From Thiocystis minor (GTDB lineage Bacteria > Pseudomonadota > Gammaproteobacteria > Chromatiales > Chromatiaceae): DNA of 64,000 bases. Below are positions 50,425 through 58,464 of this stretch, in pieces. The notes beneath the pieces were generated by a model that saw only the letters and a list, made by a program, of their open reading frames with translations, had not been told where the DNA came from and searched no databases. The stretch spans positions 1-64,000 of the forward strand of contig NZ_NHSQ01000151.1 in NCBI RefSeq assembly GCF_016653465.1, read 5' to 3'. Each line of letters opens with the position of its first letter. The stretch's first letter is position 1. Both the position numbers and the translations under genes were made by a program.

Positions 50425-52074
50425 TCAGCCGGCGTCCTCATCCACGCGGATCACCAGACACCCTTGACCGCGGTTGCGCAGACGCTTGCACCAGTCCGCG
50501 GCCGCGCGCTGGCTGTCCCAGCCGATGACGCGCAACCGATAGAATGCGTCGCGCGCGTCGCCAAAACGCGATTGACTGATCACGAGCCTCAGGCGATCGA
50601 GCATAACGGCGTGCTTGCGCATGAAGACTTGGCTGTCTTCCCGAACGCGATCCAGCGAACGCCCGGCCAGTACCTGCGCATACCAGCGGTAATCGGGGAG
50701 GGGCGGGATCTGAATCTCCACTGGTCCCGCCGCTTGTTCAGGCGCATCGGGCGCCAGGGTCTCCACGATGTTTGTCATCGCAGCGTCTTCGGTGTCATCC
50801 CCCATGAACAGCGATTCCCAGGCATCTGGTGTGTATGCCAGCTCCGGTTTGTCCGATGTGTCCACCGTCTCCGGTTTGTCCGGTGCGTCGACCGGCTCCG
50901 GTCTGGCCGGTATGCTCGTTTCCATGCTGGATAGCACATGAGTCGGCAACAGGTGTTCGGCACCGGGCAGGAGTCCGTTTAACCCCATCCGCCAGGGCGC
51001 CTCCGGCAACCGGAAGTGCAGCAAGAGCGCGACCGACAGGGCCAGAAGCAGCAGGAGCGGCGTTAGAACGCGCGCCCGTCGCTTCGGCGGTTGGGTACGG
51101 AAGAGTTCGTCGAACGCAGGTGCCGTTTGCTGGCGCCTGGCCTCCCAGGTCTCATCATAGAGCAGCGACGAAGGATCCATGAGCCAGGCCTGGATGCGTT
51201 TGCTCATCTTGTCGCGATCGCGGCTCATGCGCGCCCGGCGCGTCCGGAAAGACCAGCGATGCTCCGGTTGTTGGCGTTCTTCGTGTCTCCATCGCCATTC
51301 CGCGGCCAGCTCCAGATAGGCTTGGCTGGCATCGCACGGCAGACAGTGCGCCAATAATGGCAGGCCGCGCTCGCCGGCATCCCTGACCGCATCGTCAAGC
51401 GGAATCTCGGTCAGCAGCATGAGAGGCTCATACTCCTGACGCAAGGTTTTGGCCAGCGCCTGAGCGGATGCGCTTGGGGTGCGCCGGACGAGCAGCAGAT
51501 GCACGCCGAGCAGCGGCTGCTGGAGACCGGCGCGCAAGCGGCCGATGGTCTTGAGGAGGGTTGGGAGACCTTCGATGACACCGGGTTCGCAGGGCACGGG
51601 CAACAGGATCCGGTGTGCGGCGGCCAGGGCATTCAGGGTGAGCAGTCCCACGGACGGTGGGCAGTCGATCACGATGAAATCGAAATGGAACGGCAGCGCG
51701 GGCAAGGTCGCGAGCGCCTGATGCAGCCGGGTCCGACTGTCGCCGAGCAGGCCCAGCTCGCTTTCGAGACCGCTCAGACCGGGGCCGGCCGGCACCAGAA
51801 AGAGATCCGGAATCTCGGTGGCAGTCATCATCTCGCGGGTCAGACTCGCCTCGCGAAGCATGCGTTCCGTGCCGCCGGGCTGGACGCCGGACATCAGGGT
51901 CAAGCCGGTCTGTCCATGCGGGTCCAGATCCATCAGCAAAACGGTACGGCCCGCGGCAACCAGTGCGATGGCGAGATTGAGCGCCGTTGTGCTCTTGCCG
52001 ACGCCCCCTTGCTGGCTGGCGATGGCGACGACCTCCGGCGAGGGGGGCCGCGAATCAGTGCGCGTTCGGTTCAT
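50425..52074 (-). CDS. ParA ATPase fused through a membrane helix to a SPOR domain
   Basis: A 549-residue protein with a rare architecture. Residues 12-265 form a ParA-type ATPase with SQQGGVGKSTTALNLA (20-35), LLMDLDPHGQTG and FIVIDCPPSVGLL. Residues about 266-332 are a basic linker, and one membrane helix lies at about 336-353 (VLTPLLLLLALSVALLLHF). A periplasmic proline/aspartate linker with near-repeats (DKPETVDTSDKPE) follows, and 460-545 is a SPOR domain (YRWYAQVLAGRSLDRVRED to GCLVIRV). SPOR domains bind denuded septal peptidoglycan. The protein could connect ATP-driven positioning inside the cell with wall state outside. Start ATG at 52074 overlaps the upstream gene by 20 bases. Confidence 0.8.
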   Translation of the reverse strand: MNRTRTDSRPPSPEVVAIASQQGGVGKSTTALNLAIALVAAGRTVLLMDLDPHGQTGLTLMSGVQPGGTERMLREASLTREMMTATEIPDLFLVPAGPGLSGLESELGLLGDSRTRLHQALATLPALPFHFDFIVIDCPPSVGLLTLNALAAAHRILLPVPCEPGVIEGLPTLLKTIGRLRAGLQQPLLGVHLLLVRRTPSASAQALAKTLRQEYEPLMLLTEIPLDDAVRDAGERGLPLLAHCLPCDASQAYLELAAEWRWRHEERQQPEHRWSFRTRRARMSRDRDKMSKRIQAWLMDPSSLLYDETWEARRQQTAPAFDELFRTQPPKRRARVLTPLLLLLALSVALLLHFRLPEAPWRMGLNGLLPGAEHLLPTHVLSSMETSIPARPEPVDAPDKPETVDTSDKPELAYTPDAWESLFMGDDTEDAAMTNIVETLAPDAPEQAAGPVEIQIPPLPDYRWYAQVLAGRSLDRVREDSQVFMRKHAVMLDRLRLVISQSRFGDARDAFYRLRVIGWDSQRAAADWCKRLRNRGQGCLVIRVDEDAG

Positions 52075-52591
52075 GGCGGTGTCCCTCGCTGGTGGAGGGA
52101 ATTTCGGTAATGAGACTTTCCAGACCCTGGCGCTTGCGCCCGAGACGCGGCAAGTTCGCTCCGTCAATGGGTCGCGGGAGTTCTTGATCGATGGCCGAGG
52201 GTTCAGTCGGCGCCAGATGGCTGTCCTCGACGATCCGCGCCGCGATGTCTGCCTGGAGGCGCTGCCGTGGATCGCCCGCGATCCGCCGCGCGCTCGAAGC
52301 CGTCAAGCGTTCGGTCGGTTGTTCGGCGACCGCGTGCAGCAGGGCGGCCTGACGGCGCATCAGTTGCTGACGCGGGGGTGGTCGCCAGACGTCCGGTTCC
52401 ACCGTGAGCGGGTCGTGAAAACCTTGGGTGGACGCGGCTGACCGCATGGCCCGAGATGGCGGATGTGCTGACAAGCGCTGCCTCGACGCCCGTGCGCGGA
52501 TGCACTGCGCACGCCAGTGGCGCCATCCCAGGAACAACGCTATGAGCGCTCCTCCCAGCAGGGCGTACAGGATGACGGATGGAATGCTCAT
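52055..52591 (-). CDS. Small membrane-anchored protein upstream of ParA-SPOR gene
   Basis: A 178-residue protein with an N-terminal membrane helix (about 7-24, ILYALLGGALIALFLGW) and a basic, arginine- and proline-rich, probably disordered remainder. No family is recognised. Its 3' end overlaps the start of the ParA-SPOR gene by 20 bases, so the two are one operon and are probably partners. It might tether or regulate the ATPase at the membrane, which is a guess from context. Confidence 0.6.
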   Translation of the reverse strand: MSIPSVILYALLGGALIALFLGWRHWRAQCIRARASRQRLSAHPPSRAMRSAASTQGFHDPLTVEPDVWRPPPRQQLMRRQAALLHAVAEQPTERLTASSARRIAGDPRQRLQADIAARIVEDSHLAPTEPSAIDQELPRPIDGANLPRLGRKRQGLESLITEIPSTSEGHRHEPNAH

Positions 52592-52748
52592 CGCGATGGG
52601 CGCGCGATCCGAGCGGTGATGGCAGCCAGATGACTATCGCAGTCAGCCTCGAAAGCAGGGCGCCAACGTGAATTCATGTGATGACCCATAGCAAAAAATC
52701 GCGTTTTCCGAATCCGCCAGGGTGGCAACTCGGCCGAGTACAATCAAA

Positions 52749-53714
52749 TTATGACTCCCCCAGAGCATCCAGCGACATCGGATACACCTCCTCGATATCA
52801 AAGGGCTCGTCCGCGTCCGGGTCGACGCTCACCCAGATGCCGCCGACGACGGGCGAACCCGGTACCTCGGCCCGGACGAAACGCGCAAAGGGCTGGCCGG
52901 TGCCGGGATCGATCAGGGGTCGGTCATGCTTGTAACTGTGCGTGTCGCCATGAATCAGCAGGACCGGCCCCGCATACTCCGCCATCAGTTGCACCAGCGC
53001 GCGTCTTGTCGCGTCAAAGCCGTGCGGCGAACGGGTCTTGTGAAAGTGCGGATTCGCGTGGAACAGCAGCACCATCGCTCGCGCGCCCCGCGCGTTGGCC
53101 AGACGGGTCGCGTGGCGCAGAGCGTCGAGGTTGGCCTTGTCGCGTCGCTCGAACTCGGCTATCGCGGCCGGGTCGTCCTCGCGATAGCCATTGTCGCTGC
53201 CGACCACATGCAACGCGACGAACAGCACCTGCTCGCGCAGGAAGGAGTAAATCTCCGGGTAGGTCGAGACGCCATCCCACCGGTCTAGTGGGCTTACACC
53301 GAGCGCCGCGAGACGCAGCACCTCGGGATCCTCGAAAAAAACGTCGCGCAACCGCGCGAGCCGCTCGCGCGGATCGAACCCACCGGCCTTTTCGCGATGA
53401 CAATCGGTCCATTCATTATCGCCAGGCGTGTAGACCACCGGCACGGGCTGGGCGCGGAACAGCTCGGCGATGTCCTTGAGACTGGCGTCGGTGCAGGGCG
53501 TGCTGCCGTCCTTGATGTCGCCGATATGGACCAGAAACGGCGTCCGCTGGGTGATCGCGGCCGCGAACAGCCGTTGTAACGGCGGTATTTCGGCCGGTGC
53601 ATAGGGCGCATCGCCAGTGGCGAAGAAACGCAGGGGCGCGGCGGATACGGGCGTTGTTGCACACCCCAGCAGCACGAGGAATAAGATGTGGAATGGGCGT
53701 GAAAAGCCATGCAT
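52749..53714 (-). CDS. Exported metallophosphoesterase-like protein
   Basis: A 321-residue calcineurin-like phosphoesterase relative. The N-terminus (RPFHILFLVLLGC, then ATTPVSA) is a signal sequence, and LLGC could be a lipobox, so it is either a lipoprotein or a secreted protein. Metal-binding motifs are recognisable: ATGDAPY, VHIGDIKDG, YTPGDNEWTDC, a LLFHANPHF segment and LIHGDTHSY. Substrate unknown. It stands alone and is divergent from srkA, with 131 bases between the starts. Confidence 0.8.
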   Translation of the reverse strand: MHGFSRPFHILFLVLLGCATTPVSAAPLRFFATGDAPYAPAEIPPLQRLFAAAITQRTPFLVHIGDIKDGSTPCTDASLKDIAELFRAQPVPVVYTPGDNEWTDCHREKAGGFDPRERLARLRDVFFEDPEVLRLAALGVSPLDRWDGVSTYPEIYSFLREQVLFVALHVVGSDNGYREDDPAAIAEFERRDKANLDALRHATRLANARGARAMVLLFHANPHFHKTRSPHGFDATRRALVQLMAEYAGPVLLIHGDTHSYKHDRPLIDPGTGQPFARFVRAEVPGSPVVGGIWVSVDPDADEPFDIEEVYPMSLDALGES

Positions 53715-53845
53715 GTGAGTCGTTACCTCGCGAATGTGGACGCAGGAAAAGCCGATGCATCATGCCCGCCCGCCGGTCGCGGCGCAATTCGCAACGGCTC
53801 CGCGCGGGACGGACAAACCACGGGGGCGAGGTATAGAATCCTGTC

Positions 53846-54835
53846 ATGACCACACCCAATCCAACCCCCTATGCCAATCTCACCCCGGATCTCGTGCTCG
53901 ATGCGGTGGAGAGTCTCGGACTCCTGACCGATGGGCGTCTGCTGGCGCTGAACAGCTATGAAAACCGGGTCTATCAGGTCGGTCTCGATGAATCCACGCC
54001 GGTCATCGCCAAATTCTACCGACCGGGACGCTGGAGCGACGAGGCCATCCTGGAAGAACATGCCTTCACCCTGACGTTGGCCGAACACGAGATTCCGGCC
54101 GTCCCGCCGTCGCTCATCGATGGTCGCACCTTGCATGCATTCGGCGGCCATCGCTTCTCGCTGACCCCGCGCCGGGGCGGACGCACCCCGGAACTGGAGG
54201 ACGCGACGGTGCTGGAATGGATCGGGCGTTTCATCGGACGCATTCATGCCATCGGGGCCGTCGCGCCCTTCGCGCATCGCCCGACCCTCGACATCGACAG
54301 CTTCGGCACCGAACCGCGCGCGTTCCTGCTGGCCAACGACTGGATTCCGAGCGACTTGCTACCCGCCTATACCAGCGTGGTCGATCAGGCGCTTCAGGGC
54401 GTGCGGGCCTGCTATGAACGCGCCGGTTCGGTGCAATACCTCCGGCTTCACGGCGACTGTCATCTCGGCAATCTGCTCTGGACCGATGCCGGACCGCACT
54501 TCGTTGACTTCGACGACGCCCGCATGGGTCCGGCGGTGCAGGATCTGTGGATGCTGCTTTCGGGCGAGCGCGGCGAAATGAGCCGCCAGCTTGCCGACGT
54601 TCTGGCCGGTTACGAGGATTTTCAGGAATTCGACCCGCGCGAACTGCATCTGATCGAGGCGCTGCGCACCCTGCGCATCATTCACCATGCCGCCTGGCTC
54701 GCCCGCCGCTGGGAGGATCCAGCCTTTCCGGCCGCCTTCACCTGGTTCGGCAACCAACATTATTGGCAGAACCATATTCTGCAGCTGCGCGAACAGATCG
54801 CGGCCATGGAAGAAGGGCCGCTCTGGTCCGCCTGA
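53846..54835 (+). CDS. srkA: SrkA/YihE-type stress response kinase
   Basis: A 329-residue protein kinase of the YihE/SrkA family, related to choline and aminoglycoside kinases. SYENRVYQVG forms the nucleotide loop and K56 (VIAKFYRPGRW) binds ATP. The catalytic loop is LHGDCHLGNLLW with D204 and N209, and the metal-binding D221 lies in FVDFDDARMGP. The E. coli protein counteracts stress-induced (MazE/F-linked) death. In many bacteria this gene adjoins dsbA, but not here. The length is typical. Confidence 0.93.
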   Translation: MTTPNPTPYANLTPDLVLDAVESLGLLTDGRLLALNSYENRVYQVGLDESTPVIAKFYRPGRWSDEAILEEHAFTLTLAEHEIPAVPPSLIDGRTLHAFGGHRFSLTPRRGGRTPELEDATVLEWIGRFIGRIHAIGAVAPFAHRPTLDIDSFGTEPRAFLLANDWIPSDLLPAYTSVVDQALQGVRACYERAGSVQYLRLHGDCHLGNLLWTDAGPHFVDFDDARMGPAVQDLWMLLSGERGEMSRQLADVLAGYEDFQEFDPRELHLIEALRTLRIIHHAAWLARRWEDPAFPAAFTWFGNQHYWQNHILQLREQIAAMEEGPLWSA

Positions 54836-54930
54836 GGTTTCCTCGTGTCCTGTGCGCCGTGACCGCGTAGACAAGGGGCGGGTTCGAGAGGCGAGTTGCA
54901 TCCTGGAAATTTTCGTGCATGCTTTGGGTC

Positions 54931-54960
54931 GCGGGCGATTGATAATCATCAATTGCCCGC
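54931..54960. promoter_or_regulatory. Imperfect 30-base palindrome upstream of DsrC-like gene
   Basis: Arms GCGGGCGATTGAT (54931-54943) and ATCAATTGCCCGC (54948-54960) pair at 12 of 13 positions around a four-base loop. It lies 101 bases before the DsrC-like start and 96 bases after srkA. It could be an operator or part of a terminator; a T-run (ATTTTTTAA) occurs about 20 bases later. Confidence 0.5.
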
Positions 54961-55061
54961 CGATCCAATCGAAACCGATTTTTTAACAGGGAAAAAACCG
55001 CCACCGGAAGGCGATAAAACCACCAGCAAGCGTAGACCACCCTCGGGTGGAGGAGCGAAAT

Positions 55062-55403
55062 ATGTCCACCATGCAAATCGCGGGACGGGATTTGGCGTTT
55101 AACAAGCAACGTCTTCTCGCCAACTTCGATGATTGGAGCATGAGCGTCGCCGAGGCATTGGCGGAAGACGAAGGTCTCGTCCTTTCCGAATGCCATTGGA
55201 AAATCATTTACTTCCTACGAGAATACTACGACGCCCATGAGATGCCGCCATCGCCGCGAGTCATCATCAAGGCGATCGGCACGGAACTGTCCGCACACGT
55301 CCCCTGCACCCGCAAGCACCTGGAAGGTCTGTTTCCGAATGGAGGCTGCAAGCAGGCTTGCCGGATCTCCGGACTGCCGAGATATTACTGTCATTCCTGC
55401 TGA
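55062..55403 (+). CDS. DsrC/TusE-family sulfur-transfer protein, variant C-terminus
   Basis: A 113-residue DsrC-family protein. Family segments are AGRDLAFNKQRLLANFDDWS, LSECHWKIIYFLREYY and the C-terminal arm LFPNGGCKQACRISGLPRYY. In Allochromatium DsrC the two active cysteines are C100 and C111. Here C100 is present, position 111 is histidine, and cysteines occur at 110 and 113 (YYCHSC), with another at 96. It may therefore use a shifted disulfide or bind metal. Genuine DsrC delivers sulfur to or from DsrAB and DsrMKJOP; TusE acts in tRNA thiolation. This paralogue fits neither exactly. The ribosome binding site is GGAGGAG before ATG 55062. No dsr genes are in the window. Confidence 0.8.
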   Translation: MSTMQIAGRDLAFNKQRLLANFDDWSMSVAEALAEDEGLVLSECHWKIIYFLREYYDAHEMPPSPRVIIKAIGTELSAHVPCTRKHLEGLFPNGGCKQACRISGLPRYYCHSC

Positions 55404-55486
55404 CCCTGACGGTTGATCACGCTGCCGGGCGGAGGAGGCAGCCCGCCCGACAGACGGATCCGGGATTGATCCAATCCAAAAACATC

Positions 55487-55510
55487 GCAGACCGCACTGG
55501 ACGCGGTTTA
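55487..55510. repeat. Recurrent palindrome at stop codon of 55508 gene
   Basis: On the minus strand TAAACCGCGTCCAGTGCGGT begins with the TAA stop codon. ACCGC and GCGGT form a short hairpin. Same family as 15463-15503 and 36103-36139. Confidence 0.5.
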
Positions 55511-55963
55511 ATCCAGAAAGGCGTTGGCGAGGGCGTACTGCTGATGCGCCTCGGCGGACTCGGAGGCCGTGTCATCTTCCATCATGGCGCAGTTGACCGC
55601 CATCCGTGCCTGGACGGCCGCCTTCCAGGCGCGGTTCTGTCGCTCCGTCATAAGCTCATCCGGAGTCAGCGCGGCGGCGGCGGCGGCGGCAACGAAGTGA
55701 TCGGCCTGAGCCAGCCAATCGGTATCCTTGCCGCAATCGGTGTAGGTTTTGACGGTATAGGCGCGCGCGGCCTTGAAGGCGTCTTCCAGTTCGCCCGGCG
55801 TGACATCGTCCCGTAGACCCGTTGCGATGGCGCGGTGGATGCGCTCATCCCGGCTAAGGCGCAGGATATTCTCGGCAAACCGGGAACCGAGCAGGCGCTG
55901 TTGCTCTCCCGTCAGCCGATTGAGTGCGGCACGGAGTTCCTGGTCATTGGTGATTTTAGCCAT
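55508..55963 (-). CDS. Conserved-looking helical protein, unknown function
   Basis: A 151-residue predicted all-helical, soluble protein. Segments: LRAALNRLTGEQQRLLGSRF, LSRDERIHRAIATGL and alanine-rich HFVAAAAAAALTPDEL. I do not recognise a family. It is a lone gene convergent to the DsrC-like gene, with the recurrent palindrome at its stop codon. The ribosome binding site is weak (GAGGATCC before the ATG). Codon use looks normal, so I believe it is real. Confidence 0.6.
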   Translation of the reverse strand: MAKITNDQELRAALNRLTGEQQRLLGSRFAENILRLSRDERIHRAIATGLRDDVTPGELEDAFKAARAYTVKTYTDCGKDTDWLAQADHFVAAAAAAALTPDELMTERQNRAWKAAVQARMAVNCAMMEDDTASESAEAHQQYALANAFLD

Positions 55964-56217
55964 TCAGGTGGGATCCTCGAAGTAGAAACCACGCGACGAC
56001 ATGATTTAGATGTCCCGCGTCGGATGATCTGTCGATCTCGCTCGATACTCGATAACGCTCACGGTAGTCACGATCTCAACCATTAGGGTAACTCAAACTC
56101 GACAGGTGGCAAGCCGAGAGACATTGGAGCTTGCTAATTCTTTAAATTGCTAAAAAAGCCTGCGCCACGTCAACTTCACGATGGTACAAAGAGGCTAAAG
56201 TTCTTTGACTTATTCCT

Positions 56218-56679
56218 GTGATTCAGCATAGGTCAGGCGTGGAACAGCTTTCAGTCACCCTTGGATCGAAGGCGCCTTGCGCTGGCAAGCCTCAAGATCA
56301 CGGTCATACCCTGCCGATCCTGCATGAAATCCGCCACGCCCTCGAACGCCTGATCGCGACCGGCGAGGAAACCCGCATCGACCTCAATGCCATGCCGTTC
56401 GGCCCCGGCGATCTGGACCGTCTGCGGGCCTGGCTGGGAACAGGCGAGGTTCAGGCCAGCGTCTCGGCGATGGGGCTGACGCTGATCCAGGAAACCGCGA
56501 TCCCCGGCGTCTGGCTGGTGGACTACCAGAATGCCGACTCACAGCGCCTGACGCTGCATATCGAGATCGCTCCCGTGCCGGAGATCCTGCGCCCGCAGCC
56601 GCAAGACCTCGCGGAGGCGATCGCCACGCTCGATGCCCGCATGGACGAAGGCCAGAGCAACCCGCCTCGACCGTCCTGA
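56218..56679 (+). CDS. HupH/HyaF C-terminal-domain hydrogenase protein
   Basis: A 153-residue protein matching only the C-terminal domain of HupH/HyaF, hydrogenase maturation factors of about 280 residues. Typical elements are LNAMPFGPGDLDRLRAWLG, GEVQASVSAMG and IQETAIPGVWLVDY. HupH helps protect or assemble the Fe-S cluster relay of [NiFe] hydrogenase. The single domain may be enough for the small subunit encoded next. The start is GTG at 56218; GTG 56239, with AGGTCAGG before it, is the alternative. hydS follows 16 bases after the stop, so it belongs to the hydrogenase operon. Upstream 55964-56217 has AT-rich sequence but no recognised sigma-54 site. Confidence 0.75.
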   Translation: MIQHRSGVEQLSVTLGSKAPCAGKPQDHGHTLPILHEIRHALERLIATGEETRIDLNAMPFGPGDLDRLRAWLGTGEVQASVSAMGLTLIQETAIPGVWLVDYQNADSQRLTLHIEIAPVPEILRPQPQDLAEAIATLDARMDEGQSNPPRPS

Positions 56680-56695
56680 CCCTGAAGGAGGGACC

Positions 56696-57805
56696 ATGCC
56701 CGTCCGCAAGACCCCCGATAAAACCCTGGGCGAAAGCCTGCGCGACCATGGCCTTTCGCGCCGTGGCTTTCTCAAATTCTGCGCGGCGACCGCTTCCATG
56801 ATGGCCCTGCCGCCGAGCATGGTGCCGGTGATCGCCGCCGCGCTCGACGCCGCCCGACGCCCCTCGGTGATCTGGCTGTCGTTCCAGGAATGCACCGGCT
56901 GTACCGAATCGCTGACCCGCAGTCATGCGCCGACGCTGGAGGATCTGATCCTCAACATCATCTCGCTGGACTATCACCATACGCTCCAGGCCGCCGCCGG
57001 GGAGGCCGCCGAGGAGGCCCGTCTCCAGGCGATGGAGGACAACAAGGGCGAATATCTGGTGATCGTGGACGGCTCCATTCCGGGGCCGGATTCGAATCCG
57101 GGCTTCTCGACCGTCGCCGGACAGAGCAACTACGACATTCTGATGGAGACGGTGGAGCATGCCGCCGCCGTGATCGCGGTCGGCACCTGCGCCGCGTTCG
57201 GCGGATTGCCCCAGGCCAATCCCAACCCGACCGGCGCCAGGTCGGTGATGGATCTGGTCAAGGATAAGCCGGTCATCAATGTCTCCGGCTGTCCGCCGAT
57301 CCCCATGGTGATCACCGGCGTGCTGACCCATTATCTGACCTTCGGGCGTCTGCCCGAACTGGACGCCTATCACCGACCGCTGGCCTTCTTCGGCCAGTCG
57401 ATCCACGACCGCTGCTATCGCCGCCCCTTCTATGACCGGGGCCTGTTTGCCGAGAGTTTCGACGACGAAGGCGCCAAGCTGGGCTGGTGTCTCTACCGGC
57501 TGGGCTGCAAGGGACCGAGCACCTACAACGCCTGCGCCACGATGAAGTGGAATGACGGCACCAGTTGGCCGATCGAGTCCGGTCATCCCTGTCTGGGCTG
57601 CTCCGAGCCGAGTTTCTGGGATGCCGGCGGCTTCTATGAACCTTTGTCCGTCCCGATCACCGCCACGTCCGGTGCCATTCTGGCGGCTGGTGCTCTCGGC
57701 GCGGTCGTCGGTGGCGCGGCCACCGTCCTGGCGAAAAAGGAGACCAAGACCATCGTCGCGCATCGCCAGCCGGTCACGGTCGAGGAGTTGGAGGACAAGC
57801 TATGA
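56696..57805 (+). CDS. hydS: [NiFe] hydrogenase small subunit HydS/HynS
   Basis: A 369-residue electron-transfer subunit carrying three Fe-S clusters. It starts with a twin-arginine signal (SRRGFLKF, 21-28). Cluster ligands include C66 and C69 in FQECTGCTES, GTCAAFGG, GCPPIPM and HPCLGCSEPSFW. The C-terminus has a hydrophobic helix (ITATSGAILAAGALGAVVGG) anchoring it in the membrane. Start ATG at 56696 has a strong GAAGGAGGG site. The gene order hydS-isp1-isp2-hydL, with coding overlaps, is that of the stable membrane hydrogenase (Hyn/Hyd) of Thiocapsa and Allochromatium. Folded protein is exported by Tat together with the large subunit. Confidence 0.96.
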   Translation: MPVRKTPDKTLGESLRDHGLSRRGFLKFCAATASMMALPPSMVPVIAAALDAARRPSVIWLSFQECTGCTESLTRSHAPTLEDLILNIISLDYHHTLQAAAGEAAEEARLQAMEDNKGEYLVIVDGSIPGPDSNPGFSTVAGQSNYDILMETVEHAAAVIAVGTCAAFGGLPQANPNPTGARSVMDLVKDKPVINVSGCPPIPMVITGVLTHYLTFGRLPELDAYHRPLAFFGQSIHDRCYRRPFYDRGLFAESFDDEGAKLGWCLYRLGCKGPSTYNACATMKWNDGTSWPIESGHPCLGCSEPSFWDAGGFYEPLSVPITATSGAILAAGALGAVVGGAATVLAKKETKTIVAHRQPVTVEELEDKL

Positions 57806-58464
57806 GCGGCTCGATGGAATTTCTGCTATGGACCAAGGGGCCGATGTTCGACATCGCGCTGGCGATCTTCGCCATCGGTCTGTTTGCGCGTCTCGCCGAG
57901 ATTTTTCTGCTCGGACGCAAGCCCAATTATGCCGAGCCCCGTGCCGGCGAATGGCTGCCGGGTTTGAGGACGGTCTTCACCCGCACCATCGCCGACCCCG
58001 GCACCTTTCAGCGCGCCTCTTTCAACGTGGTCGTGGGCTGGGTCTGGCACATCGGCTTCCTGATCGCGCTCCTGCTGTTCGTGCCCCATGCCGAGCTGAT
58101 CAAGGGACTGTTCGGTATCGCCTGGCCGGCGCTGCCGAATCCGGTCGTCGACCTGGTCACCGCCATCACCCTGATCGCGTTGGTCGCGACCTTGGTGCAC
58201 CGCTTGACCCATCCGGTAAAACAGCGCATCAGCACCATCGAGGATTATCTGGTCTGGACGGTCGTCTTCCTGGTCGTGCTGACCGGCTATCTGGCCTATC
58301 ACCGCCTCGTCAACCCCTACCCGGTGGCGCTCGGAATGCACATCCTGATGGCCGAGATCCTGCTGATCATTCTGCCCTTCACCAAACTCACGCACATTTT
58401 CACCACGTTCATCGCACGCTGGTACAACGGGGCCGCGTTCGGCCGCAAGGGGGTTCAGTCATGA
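57802..58464 (+). CDS. isp1: Isp1, b-type cytochrome-like electron carrier of hydrogenase
   Basis: A 220-residue integral membrane protein of the NarI/DsrM-like cytochrome b type, with five hydrophobic helices and conserved histidines suited to heme ligands (WHIGFLIALLL, VHRLTHPVKQ, GYLAYHRLV, THIFTTFIARW). It overlaps hydS by four bases and isp2 by four. In the Thiocapsa enzyme Isp1 and Isp2 transfer electrons between HynSL and the membrane pool. The same is expected here. Confidence 0.9.
   Translation: MSGSMEFLLWTKGPMFDIALAIFAIGLFARLAEIFLLGRKPNYAEPRAGEWLPGLRTVFTRTIADPGTFQRASFNVVVGWVWHIGFLIALLLFVPHAELIKGLFGIAWPALPNPVVDLVTAITLIALVATLVHRLTHPVKQRISTIEDYLVWTVVFLVVLTGYLAYHRLVNPYPVALGMHILMAEILLIILPFTKLTHIFTTFIARWYNGAAFGRKGVQS

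Noticed and set aside
50835-50910. Tandem DNA repeat within the ParA-SPOR gene
   Set aside because: The near-repeats encode a low-complexity periplasmic linker (DKPE units) and are imperfect. They are explained by the linker and are noted in that gene's entry.
56100-56217. Possible sigma-54 promoter before the hydrogenase operon (GGTGGCAAGCC region)
   Set aside because: The GG and GC doublets do not have the required ten-base spacing.
57552-58460. Long in-frame extension upstream of isp2
   Set aside because: It lies inside hydS and isp1 in another frame. The real isp2 start is the ATG at 58461 overlapping the isp1 stop.
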